From positions 1-64,000 of the forward strand of contig CAKKQC010000001.1 of assembly GCA_919901855.1 (NCBI GenBank): a stretch of DNA of 64,000 nucleotides, read 5' to 3'. Under the pieces are notes generated by a model. That model was not told the DNA's origin. It saw nothing but the letters and a program-made list of their open reading frames with translations, and ran no database searches. Positions 8,733-17,800 of the stretch are shown here, piece by piece (the stretch's first letter is position 1; every line of letters begins with the position of its first letter). A program made the position numbers and the translations under genes. This stretch comes from a bacterium (GTDB taxonomy: Bacteria; Oederibacteriota; CAKKQC01).

Positions 8733-10193
8733 ATGAACCGCACGCCCTTTCCCGGCACCTTCGAGCGCCTCGACGCGTACCGCTGGCGGCTCCCCGAGAC
8801 GTTCATGGCGGGCATGCGCGTGCCCGCGGTCATCGTCGCGAGCCGCGACCTCCTCGAGGCCGCGCGCGCGGACCAGACGCCCCAGCAGGTCGCGAACGTC
8901 GCGACCCTGCCCGGAATCGTCGGCGCCGCCCTCGCGATGCCCGACCTCCACTGGGGCTACGGCTTCCCGGTCGGCGGCGTCGCCGCGTTCGACGAGCGCG
9001 ACGGCGTCGTCTCCCCCGGCGGGATCGGGTACGACATCAACTGCGGCATCCGTTTGATCCGGTCGGACCTGCGGGCGGGCGAGCTGGGCAAGCGCATCGC
9101 CCCCCTCGTCGACGCCGTCTTCGCCCGGGTGCCCTCGGGCGTCGGGTCCTCGGGAGCCATGCACCTCACGCTCGAAGACGAGAAGGCCGTCTGCCGCAAG
9201 GGCGCGCGGTGGACGGTGGAGCATGGATACGGCTGGCCCGGCGACCTCGCGGTCACCGAGGACGGCGGCGCGATGCCGGACGCCGACTTCGGCGAGGTCT
9301 CGGCCCGCGCGCGCGAGCGGGGCCGCGGTCAGCTCGGCACCCTCGGGAGCGGCAACCATTTCCTCGAGATTCAGGTCGTGGACGAGGTCTTCGACGAGGC
9401 GGCGGCGGGCGTCCTCGGCCTCTTCCCGGGCCAGATCACGGTCATGATCCACTCGGGGTCCCGGGGCTTCGGCTACCAGGTCTGCGAGGACTTCCTCGGC
9501 GTGATGGGCAAGGCATTGGGGAAATACCGCGTCGACGTGCCCGACCGCCAGCTCGCGTGCGCGCCGCTGACCTCGCCCGAGGCCCGGCGGTACCTGGGCG
9601 CGATGGCCGCGGCCGCGAACTACGCCTGGGCCAACCGGCAAGCCATGACGCACGCCGTCCGCGAAGCGTTTGAAGCCGTCCTCGGACTGCCCGCCACCCG
9701 GCTGGGCCTCGGCCTCGTGAACGACAACTGCCACAACATCGCGCGGATGGAGACCCACACCGTGGACGGGGTACCCCGCCGGGTCTGCGTCCACCGCAAG
9801 GGGGCGACGCGCGCATTCCCAGCCGGCCACCCGGAGGTAGCCGAGCCCCATCGCGCGATCGGGCAGCCCATCCTGCTTCCGGGCGACATGGGGCGCGCGT
9901 CCTACGTCCTCGTCGGCCAGCCCGGGTCGATGGAATGGACGTTCGGCACGACCGCCCACGGCGCCGGCCGCCGGATGTCCCGGCACGCGGCGGTCAAGGC
10001 GGCCAGGGGCCGAAGGATCGACCGCGAGCTCGAGGCCCGCGGCATCACCGTCCGCGCCCATGATCCGCGCAGCCTCGCGGAGGAGATGCCCGAGGCGTAC
10101 AAGGACATCGAATCCGTCGTCGAGGTCCTCGAGGGCGCCGGGCTGGCGAAGAGGGTCGCGCGGTTCCGCCCCCTCGGCGTGGTAAAAGGATGA
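8733..10193 (+). CDS. rtcB: RNA-splicing ligase RtcB
   Basis: A 486-residue GTP-dependent RNA ligase that joins 2',3'-cyclic phosphate or 3'-phosphate ends to 5'-OH ends in tRNA splicing or RNA repair. Family signatures are clear: 'PGGIGYDINCG' with metal ligands D101 and C104, 'LGSGNHFLE', 'HSGSRG', 'DNCHNIAR', 'HRKGATRA', and 'TTAHGAGR' carrying the guanylated H409. No archease gene is adjacent. The stop overlaps the glpK start as ATGA, so it begins a four-gene coupled run (rtcB, glpK, kinase, regulator). A weak -10 (TAACAT) lies 20 bases before the ATG. Confidence 0.96.
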   Translation: MNRTPFPGTFERLDAYRWRLPETFMAGMRVPAVIVASRDLLEAARADQTPQQVANVATLPGIVGAALAMPDLHWGYGFPVGGVAAFDERDGVVSPGGIGYDINCGIRLIRSDLRAGELGKRIAPLVDAVFARVPSGVGSSGAMHLTLEDEKAVCRKGARWTVEHGYGWPGDLAVTEDGGAMPDADFGEVSARARERGRGQLGTLGSGNHFLEIQVVDEVFDEAAAGVLGLFPGQITVMIHSGSRGFGYQVCEDFLGVMGKALGKYRVDVPDRQLACAPLTSPEARRYLGAMAAAANYAWANRQAMTHAVREAFEAVLGLPATRLGLGLVNDNCHNIARMETHTVDGVPRRVCVHRKGATRAFPAGHPEVAEPHRAIGQPILLPGDMGRASYVLVGQPGSMEWTFGTTAHGAGRRMSRHAAVKAARGRRIDRELEARGITVRAHDPRSLAEEMPEAYKDIESVVEVLEGAGLAKRVARFRPLGVVKG

Positions 10194-11674
10194 TCATGCG
10201 CGGTGCGATCCTCGCCATCGATCAGGGCACCACCGGGACCCACAGCCTCCTATTCGACGAGCGCGGCCGCGTCGTCGGGCGGGGCTACCGGCCGTTCCAC
10301 CAGTTCTACCCCAAGCCCGGGTGGGTCGAGCACGATCCCGAGGAGATATGGAAGACGTGCCTCGACGTCATCGGGCAGGCGTTGCGCGGCCGGCGCGCGA
10401 AGATCGCCGCGATCGGGATCACGAACCAGCGCGAGACCACGATCCTATGGGACCGGCGGACGGGCAAGCCCCTCCACCGGGCCATCGTCTGGCAGGACCG
10501 GCGCACGGCCCCCGACTGCGCCCGGCTCCGGAAGGCCGGCGCCCTCGCCGAGGTTCGGCGGCGGACCGGCCTCCTCCTCGACCCGTATTTCTCCGGGACC
10601 AAGCTCGCGTGGCTCCTGCGCGAGATCCCCGGCGCGAAGGCGACCGCGCATCGCGGCCGACTCGCGTTCGGTACGATCGACACGTGGCTTATATGGAAGC
10701 TTACGGGCGGCCGGTCGCACGTCACCGATCCCACGAACGCGTCGCGGACGCTGCTCTTCAACCTCGCTAACCGGGAGTGGGATGACTCCATGCTCCGCCT
10801 GCTTGGCGTCCCCCGGGCGGTCCTCCCCGAGGTCCGGCCGAGCGCGGGCGAGTTCGGCAGGACCGTCTCGCTGGGCGTGCTCCCCGCGGGGGTCCCCGTC
10901 ACCGGCGTCGCCGGCGACCAGCAAGCCGCGCTCTTCGGCCAAGGGTGTGTCCGGTCCGGCGAGATGAAGGTCACGTACGGCACCGGCGGATTCCTCCTGC
11001 TCCAGACCGGGCCTCGGCTCGTCCGGTCGCGGTCGGGGCTCCTGACCACGATCGCCTGCGGCTCCGCCGGCGAGGCGACCTACGCGCTCGAGGGCTCGGT
11101 CTTCATCGCCGGCGCCGCGATCCAGTGGCTCCGGGACGAGCTGAAACTGCTCAAGACGGCCGCGGAATCGGAAGTCGTCGCCCGGTCGGTCCCCGACACG
11201 GCCGGGGTCCATCTCGTGCCCGCGTTCACGGGACTGGGCGCGCCGTGGTGGGATGCCGGGGCCCGGGGCACGATCACCGGCCTGACCCGCGGCGCCGGCC
11301 GGGCCCACCTCGTCCGGGCGGCGCTGGAAGCCATCGCCTTCCAGGTCGCGGACGTCGTGGCCGCCATGCGCCGCGACCTCGGCCGGCCGATCCGGGCCCT
11401 GCGCGTCGACGGCGGCGCGTGCCGGAACGGTCTGCTCATGCAGTTCCAGAGCGACCTCCTCGACGCCGCGCTCGTCCGGCCGAAACTCATCGAGACCACG
11501 GCCGCGGGCGCCGCCGGACTGGCCGGACTGGGCGTCAAGCTCTGGACGCCGTCGGACCTCGGCCGCCTCCACCCCGTCGACCGCGTCTTCCGGCCCCGCA
11601 TGGGCGCCGCCCTTCGGCGGGAACGCCTCGCCGGCTGGCACCTCGCGGTCGCCCAGGCCAGGCTCACTATATGA
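10190..11674 (+). CDS. glpK: Glycerol kinase
   Basis: FGGY-family kinase of 494 residues, converting glycerol plus ATP to glycerol 3-phosphate in the cytoplasm. Typical GlpK stretches are 'ILAIDQGTTGTHSLLFD', 'TNQRETTILWDRRTG', 'GTIDTWLIWKLTGG', 'TDPTNASRTLLFN', 'TYGTGGFLLLQTG', 'PAFTGLGAPWWDAGARG' and 'LRVDGGACRNGLLMQFQSD'. The usual 'QGTTSSR' is 'QGTTGTH' here. The ATG at 10190 overlaps the rtcB stop (ATGA); a second in-frame ATG is at 10196. glpF and glpD are not nearby, and the gene is coupled to a two-component pair downstream. Confidence 0.93.
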   Translation: MIMRGAILAIDQGTTGTHSLLFDERGRVVGRGYRPFHQFYPKPGWVEHDPEEIWKTCLDVIGQALRGRRAKIAAIGITNQRETTILWDRRTGKPLHRAIVWQDRRTAPDCARLRKAGALAEVRRRTGLLLDPYFSGTKLAWLLREIPGAKATAHRGRLAFGTIDTWLIWKLTGGRSHVTDPTNASRTLLFNLANREWDDSMLRLLGVPRAVLPEVRPSAGEFGRTVSLGVLPAGVPVTGVAGDQQAALFGQGCVRSGEMKVTYGTGGFLLLQTGPRLVRSRSGLLTTIACGSAGEATYALEGSVFIAGAAIQWLRDELKLLKTAAESEVVARSVPDTAGVHLVPAFTGLGAPWWDAGARGTITGLTRGAGRAHLVRAALEAIAFQVADVVAAMRRDLGRPIRALRVDGGACRNGLLMQFQSDLLDAALVRPKLIETTAAGAAGLAGLGVKLWTPSDLGRLHPVDRVFRPRMGAALRRERLAGWHLAVAQARLTI

Positions 11675-13281
11675 GGCTTTCGCTCCGGCTTGCGCTGCCG
11701 TTCTTCGTGGTCGCGGCCGCCGTGACCCTCCTCGGCATCGGGGGCGTGGTCTGGCTCGTGCAACGGACCTTCGACGCCTCGCTCGCGCAGGAGGGCCGCC
11801 AGCTCGGGCGCATCACGGAGAACGCCCTGCAGGCCGAGGCCCGCCCGCTCGCGGACGCGGCCGCCGTCCTGGCCTTCGTGGACGGCAACATCGCGAGGCG
11901 GCTCGCGGCGTGGCGCAAGGTCGAGCTCGACGCGGCCGGGGTCGTGCGCCGGGACACGGGCGCCGTCGTCTCGTGGACGGGGGACGAGGTCGACCCCGCC
12001 GACCTCGCGGGGCTGATCCGCGTGTGGCCGGGAGTCTCCACCTCCGGGGAAACTCCGGGGGTCGCCTCTACCCCGGTACTCCTCCGCGCCCGCGGCCACC
12101 TGCTGCTCGCCGGACTGGCCCCCGATCGGGACGGGCGGCACATGATCGTGGCGGCGCGCCGGCTGGGCGCGGCGTTCGCGGCGTCGCTCCGCTCCCTCTT
12201 ACAGGCCGAGATCACGCTCACCGAGGACGGCCGGCCCGTCGCCGGACTCTCGGCGCACGCCGACGTCGCGCTCGTGCCCGTCACGCACCTCCTGCGGACG
12301 CCCGGGGGCGGGCGGGTGGCGCTCACGATGCACCTGCCCGGCGAGGGCGTCCGGGCGGCCCGGCGGCGCGCGATCGGGCTCACGCTCGCCGGGGGAGGCG
12401 CGCTCCTCGCCGTCGGCATCGCCTTCTATCTCTATCTGCTCGCCCGCGTGACCCGCCCCCTCGACGAACTCATCGCCGCCTGTGACCGGATCGCCGCCGG
12501 CGACCTCGGCGCCGCGCTCCCCCCCAATGCTCCGGCCGAGCTCGGAGACCTCATCGCCAAGTTCAACGCCATGGGAACCGCCCTGCGCGAGGCGCAGGAC
12601 CGGCTGGTCCGGTCCGCGAAGCTCACGAGCGTCGGCGCCCTCGTCGCCGGAGTCTCGCACGAGCTCAACAACCCCCTCTCGGTCCTCCTCACCCACGCCG
12701 AATACCAGGCCACGCAGATCCCGGCCGGCGCCCCCGGCCGCGAGGAGCTCGACGTCGTGCGCGAGCAGGGCCGCCGGATGCAGAAGATCCTGGCCGACCT
12801 CCGGGGGCTCGTCCGACCAGGCGCCGAGACGCCCGGCCCCGTCGACCTCAACGCCGTCGCGCGCGAGGCGCTCGCGCTCGTCCGCCACGACGCGACGAAG
12901 GCGCACGTGGCGTGCGAGGCGGTCCTGGCCCCCGGCGCAGTCGTGGTGACGGCCTCCGCCGACGACCTCCGCCAGATCGCGCTCAACCTCGCGATCAACG
13001 CCCTCCAGGCGATGCCGGAGGGCGGCCGGCTCGTCATCCGCACCGGCCGTGCGAGCGTCAACGGCCGCGCGATCATCCACCTGTCGGTGCAGGACACGGG
13101 CGCCGGCATCGCGGCCGGCGATCTCGCCCGCGTGACCGAGCCGTTCTTCTCGACCAAGCCCGGCCGGCTGGGGCTCGGACTCGCGATCAGCCAGGACCTG
13201 GCCCGCCGCCACGGCGGCACGCTCGTCATCGACAGCGCGCCGGGCCGGGGCACGACGGCGACGCTCGAGTTCGCGGCATGA
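11671..13281 (+). CDS. Sensor histidine kinase of cassette 1
   Basis: A 536-residue membrane kinase: TM1 about 7-30, a periplasmic sensor domain of about 200 residues, TM2 about 234-255, HAMP, HisKA with phospho-acceptor H330 in 'VAGVSHELNNPLS', then HATPase_c with the N-box near 436-445 and 'TEPFFSTKPGRLGLGLAIS'. This NtrB-like core normally phosphorylates an NtrC-type partner, encoded immediately downstream with a 4-base overlap. The start overlaps the glpK stop by 4 bases. It is a paralogue of the kinases at 20611 and 33940, with the same N-terminal look ('MRLSLRLALPFFVVAAAVT'). The signal sensed is unknown. Confidence 0.94.
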   Translation: MRLSLRLALPFFVVAAAVTLLGIGGVVWLVQRTFDASLAQEGRQLGRITENALQAEARPLADAAAVLAFVDGNIARRLAAWRKVELDAAGVVRRDTGAVVSWTGDEVDPADLAGLIRVWPGVSTSGETPGVASTPVLLRARGHLLLAGLAPDRDGRHMIVAARRLGAAFAASLRSLLQAEITLTEDGRPVAGLSAHADVALVPVTHLLRTPGGGRVALTMHLPGEGVRAARRRAIGLTLAGGGALLAVGIAFYLYLLARVTRPLDELIAACDRIAAGDLGAALPPNAPAELGDLIAKFNAMGTALREAQDRLVRSAKLTSVGALVAGVSHELNNPLSVLLTHAEYQATQIPAGAPGREELDVVREQGRRMQKILADLRGLVRPGAETPGPVDLNAVAREALALVRHDATKAHVACEAVLAPGAVVVTASADDLRQIALNLAINALQAMPEGGRLVIRTGRASVNGRAIIHLSVQDTGAGIAAGDLARVTEPFFSTKPGRLGLGLAISQDLARRHGGTLVIDSAPGRGTTATLEFAA

Positions 13282-14657
13282 CCGCCGCCGCGCCCCCCCG
13301 GGTGCGCATCCTCGTCGCCGACGACGAGCCCGGACTCGTGTCCATTCTCACGAAGACGCTCGAGGCCGAGGGCCACGCGGTCCTGGGCGCGTCCGGCGCG
13401 AAGGAGGCGCTCGCGATCGCGGAGCGGGAATCGCCCCACCTCGCGCTCGTCGACCTCACCATGCCCGACGGCTCGGGGCTCGATGTCCTTGGTGCGCTGC
13501 GCACACGCCTCCCCGAGTGCCGCGTGATCATCATGACCGCGTTCGCGACCGCGGAGACCGCGGTGGAGGCGATGCGCCAGGGCGCGCTCGACTACCTGAT
13601 CAAGCCGTTCTCCCTCGAGGAACTCAAGCTCCAGGTCCGCCGCGTCGCGGGCGAGCTCTCCCTCGAGCGCGAGAACCGGGCCCTCCGCCGCGAGCTCGCG
13701 CGGTGCGATCCGGACCAGGAAATCGTGGGGACCTGCCCGGCCCTTCTCGCCGCGCTCGACCTCGTCGCGCGCGTCGCGGACGAGGACGCCCCCGTCCTCG
13801 TCCAGGGCGAGACGGGCACCGGCAAGGAGCTGATCGCGCGCGCCCTGCACCGGCAGGGACACAGGGCGGCCGGCCCGTTCGTCGCGCTGAACTGCGGGGC
13901 CGTGGCCGAGAGCCTGCTCGAGCGCGAGCTATTCGGCCACGAGAAGGGCGCGTACACGGGCGCGGACGCCGCGGCGCCCGGGCTCCTGGAGGCCGCCGCA
14001 GACGGCACGCTCCTCCTCGACGAGATCGGGGAGATGTCCGCGGCGCTCCAGACCAAGCTGCTGCGCGTCCTCGACGGCGCGCCCTACCAGCGCGTGGGGG
14101 GCACCCGGCCGGTCCAGTGCCGGGCCCGGTTCGTGGCCGCGACCAACAAGGATCTCGCCCGCGAGGTGCGCGAGGGCCGGTTCCGGCAGGACCTCTGGTA
14201 CCGGCTCAACGTCGTGACCGTCCAGCTCCCGCCGCTCCGCGATCGTGGCGACGACATCCTCGCGATCGCCGCGCACCTGCTCGGGAGGCTGTCCGCCGCC
14301 CGCGGCCGGCCGGTCCCCGTACTTGACGCCGGCGCGGCACGGGCCCTGCGCGAATACCGGTGGCCCGGGAACGTGCGCGAGCTGCGCAACGTCCTCGAGC
14401 GCGCGACGCTGCTCGCGGAAGCCGGGACGCTGACCGCCACCGATCTGCGGCTCGTGGAGCCCGCGGGCGGGCCGCCGCCGGCGGCCGCGCCGGGATGGCA
14501 GGACCTGCCCCTGCGCGAGGCGCGCGACGCCTTCGAACGTGACTACCTCGCCCGCGCGCTCGCGGCGGCGGACGGCAACATCACCCGCGCCGCCGCCCGC
14601 ATCGGCCTCGACCGGAAAAACCTCGAGGACAAGATGAGGAAACTCGGAATCAGATAG
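13278..14657 (+). CDS. NtrC-family sigma-54 activator of cassette 1
   Basis: Response regulator of 459 residues: receiver domain with acidic pocket D15-D16 and phosphorylation site D59 in 'ALVDLTMPDGSG'; AAA+ domain with Walker A 'GETGTGKEL', the sigma-54 contact loop 'GAYTGAD', Walker B 'LLLDEIGEM' and arginine-finger region 'RFRQDLWYRLNV'; and a Fis-type helix-turn-helix at the end ('DGNITRAAARIGLDRKNLED'). An intact GAYTGA loop means it should open sigma-54 promoters, and one lies 89 bases downstream of its stop. It is translated with the kinase (ATGA). Confidence 0.95.
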   Translation: MTAAAPPRVRILVADDEPGLVSILTKTLEAEGHAVLGASGAKEALAIAERESPHLALVDLTMPDGSGLDVLGALRTRLPECRVIIMTAFATAETAVEAMRQGALDYLIKPFSLEELKLQVRRVAGELSLERENRALRRELARCDPDQEIVGTCPALLAALDLVARVADEDAPVLVQGETGTGKELIARALHRQGHRAAGPFVALNCGAVAESLLERELFGHEKGAYTGADAAAPGLLEAAADGTLLLDEIGEMSAALQTKLLRVLDGAPYQRVGGTRPVQCRARFVAATNKDLAREVREGRFRQDLWYRLNVVTVQLPPLRDRGDDILAIAAHLLGRLSAARGRPVPVLDAGAARALREYRWPGNVRELRNVLERATLLAEAGTLTATDLRLVEPAGGPPPAAAPGWQDLPLREARDAFERDYLARALAAADGNITRAAARIGLDRKNLEDKMRKLGIR

Positions 14658-14664
14658 GGGTATC

Positions 14665-14697
14665 GGCGCCCCGCCTCCTCCGGGGCGCCGGCGCCCC
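14665..14697 (+). repeat. GC-rich dyads between regulator 1 and the sigma-54 promoter
   Basis: Two overlapping dyads. GGCGCCCCG (14665-14673) pairs with CGGGGCGCC (14681-14689) across a 7-base loop, and 14682-14697 is a perfect 16-base palindrome (GGGGCGCCGGCGCCCC). There is no T-run, so a classical terminator is doubtful; the position, 50-80 bases upstream of a sigma-54 promoter, also suits an activator-binding site. Confidence 0.5.
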
Positions 14698-14745
14698 GGT
14701 GAACCCCGGAATGCTCCGAAACATGCCATGGGAGCCTTCCATCCC

Positions 14746-14761
14746 CGGCACGCCGTTTGCA
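14746..14761 (+). promoter_or_regulatory. Sigma-54 (-24/-12) promoter of giant gene 1
   Basis: CGGCACG-CCGT-TTGCA matches the consensus TGGCACG-N4-TTGCA at every base but the first, with GG (14747-14748) and GC (14759-14760) exactly 10 bases apart. Start of transcription is expected near 14772, giving a leader of about 45 bases with a GAGG ribosome site. It lies just after an NtrC-type activator gene. Confidence 0.85.
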
Positions 14762-14816
14762 CTTCAGGTATCCCCGATATGCAGGCCATACCCGTTTCCG
14801 GGAAAGCGAGGAATCC

Positions 14817-17800
14817 ATGAGCGTCTCCTCCAGCCCGCGATCGCGGAACGCGGTAACCGGTCTGCTGTGCCTCTTCTCGCTGCTGGGTGTCTCCCCTGTG
14901 GAAGCGGTGACTCCCTCGATCGTCTGGAGCCGCACCTACAACGATGCCATCAACGGCTGGGATTACCTTTACGACGCGGTCGTGGATCCGTCGAACAACG
15001 TCGTCATGAGCGGCTCGGACGAGGCGTCCGGGACCGGGGGGAGCATGCTCGTACGCAAGTACAGCTCCGCCGGCGACCTCCTGCTCCAGCTCAACTACAA
15101 CAGCCCCGCTAACGGCAATGACGGGGCGTACGGCGTGGCGACCGACAGCGCCGGGAACATCATTGCTGCAGGCCAGGAAGACCGGCCCGACCTGGGCCAG
15201 GGGATCAACTGGCTCCTCCGCAAGTACGATTCGACCGGCACGCTGCTGTGGACCCGGTCGTACAACGGATCCGTGAACCAGGATGAGTGGGCTTGGGGCA
15301 TCGCGACCGATCCCGCCGACAGCATCGTCGTGACGGGAATCACTCAGCCCACGATCGGAACTCTGGATTGGCTCACCCGCAAATACGACGCCGCGGGAGT
15401 CCTGCTGTGGAGCCGGACGCACAACGGCCCCGGAAACGCGATCGACGAAGCCTGGGACGTCGCAAGCGACGCGAGCGGGAACAGCTACGTAGCCGGGTAC
15501 GAGAACGGCGGCGGCACCCAGGGAAACAACTGGCGGATCATCAAGTACGACACGGCCGGGGGCATCGTCTGGAGCCGGAGCTATGGCTCACCGGCGTCGG
15601 GCTCGGACGACCGGGCGGAATCGATCGTCGTGGATCCGACGGGCAACGTCTACGCGGGAGGCTTCACGGACCGGAGCGATCTGGGACAGGGCGTCAACTG
15701 GCTCATCGTCAAGTACGACCCCGCGGGGGCCGTCGTCTGGAGCCGGACCTACAACAGCCCGGCCAACTCCGTTGATGTCTGCGCCCGGCTGGCGCTGGCG
15801 CCGGACGGGACGCTGGTCGCGGTCGGCTGGGAGAACCGGTCGGATCTCGGTCAGGGATCGAACTGGCGGGTCTTCGGCTACGACCCGAGCGGCATCTTGC
15901 TGTGGACCCTGACGCACAACGGATCCTCCAGCGGAACGGACGAGGCGAAAGGGGCCACGACGGGGCCGGACGGCTCCATCTACGTGGTGGGCATCGCGTC
16001 CGCCACGGGACAGAACGTCAACTGGCTTGCCTGGAAACTCGGCACTCCCCTGACCCCGCCCGCCATCAGCGTATCCAAGTCCGTGCTCCCGGCCATGGTG
16101 AACCCCGGGGACGCCATCACCTACACGATCACGGTCTCGAACACCGGAGCGTCCACCGTTGCGGATCTGCTCGTCGCGGACACCCTGCCGCCCGCCATCG
16201 CGTTCACGGGCCAGAGCAACACGGCCGGGCTGACCTGGAACGGCGGGACATCGGTCATGGGCTGGAGCGGCCCGGTCACGCTCGGCCCCGGCGGAAATAT
16301 CACGATCACGGTGAACGGCACGGCCGCGACCTGGTTCACTGGTTCCGTCTGCAACACCGGATACGCCCGCGCCTCGAACGCCGACGGTAGCGACGTCGAG
16401 AGCTCCTCCCTGTGCTTCCCGCTGATGGCGCCCGTGCCGCCGGTTGTCTCATGCGGCCCCCGCGCGGTCGTCTGGAGCCGCACCTACAACGACGCCATCA
16501 ACGGCTACGACTACCTCTACGCCTCCGCGCTCGATCCGTCCGGCAACCTCATCATCGGCGGGTCGGACGAGGCCTCGGGGACGGGCGGCAGCATGCTCGT
16601 CCGCAAGTACGACCCCTCCGGCAATCTCCTGCTCAATCTTTCCTATAACAGCCCCGCGAACAGCAACGAGGCCGCGTTCGGCGTCGCCTCGGATCCCTCG
16701 GGGAATATCATCGCGGCGGGCTGGGAGATCCGGTCCGACCTTGGCCAGGGGGATAACTGGCTGGTGCGGAAGTACAACGCCGCGGGCACCCTCCTGTGGT
16801 CCCGCAGCTGGAACGGACCCGGGAACACGGACGACGAGGCGCTGGCGGTGACCGCTGACGCGGCCGGCAACATCTACGTGGTCGGCTACCTCGCGCTGGG
16901 TCCGAACAACCTCGAGTGGCTGGTCGCCAAGTACGACGCCGCAGGTACCGTGGTCTGGAGCCGGACCTACCGTGGCCCCATCGCCGAGGGCCATACGGCG
17001 TCAGAGGTCGCCCTGGATACGAGCGGGAACGTCATCGTCGTGGGTTCCGAGGTGGTCGATCTGTCGTCCCAGCTTCGGAACTGGCGGATTCATAAGTATG
17101 ACGCCGCGGGCAACCTGCTCTGGAGCCGCACCGTGGGCAGTCCCGCCAGCATGTCGGACGACCGGCCGACGGGCGTCGTAACGGACGCCTCGCAGAACAT
17201 CTACGTCGGCGGGTGGCTCAACCGGTCCGATCTCGGCCAGAGCGCGAACTGGCAGATCATGAAGTACGACGCCTCCGGCGCGCTCGTTTGGACCCGCGCG
17301 TACAACGGCCCGGCAAGCGGGACCGACGTCTGCACCAGGCTCGCTCTGGATTCACAGGGGGAACTCGTCGCCTCCGGCTACGACACCCAGGCCGGCCAGG
17401 GGAACAATTGGCGGGTATGCGCCTACGACACGGACGGAACCGTGCTCTGGACGTACACCTACAACGGCGTATCGAACGCCGAAGACCAGGCCCAGAGCGT
17501 CGCCGCCGCCCCCGACGGCAGCCTCTACGTCGTCGGCTGGGAGGTCGTCGCCGGCCAGAACCAGAACTGGCGGATCATCAAGCTCCGCGAGGCCTGCGCG
17601 CCGAGCATCGCCGTGCAGAAATCCGTGGCTCCGGCGACCGCGAACCCCGGGGACGCCGTCACCTACACGATAAGGGTGACCAACACCAGCTCGACCGTGA
17701 TCTCGGACCTCACCGTCGTGGACACCCTGCCCGCGCCGTTCGTATTTGGGTCCCAGACCTCGTCGCCCGGCCTTACGTGGAACGCCAGCACGACCCTCCC

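Noticed and set aside
14665-14697. Dyad read as a definite Rho-independent terminator
   Set aside because: The stem is strong but no T-run follows, so a terminator role is only one possibility.
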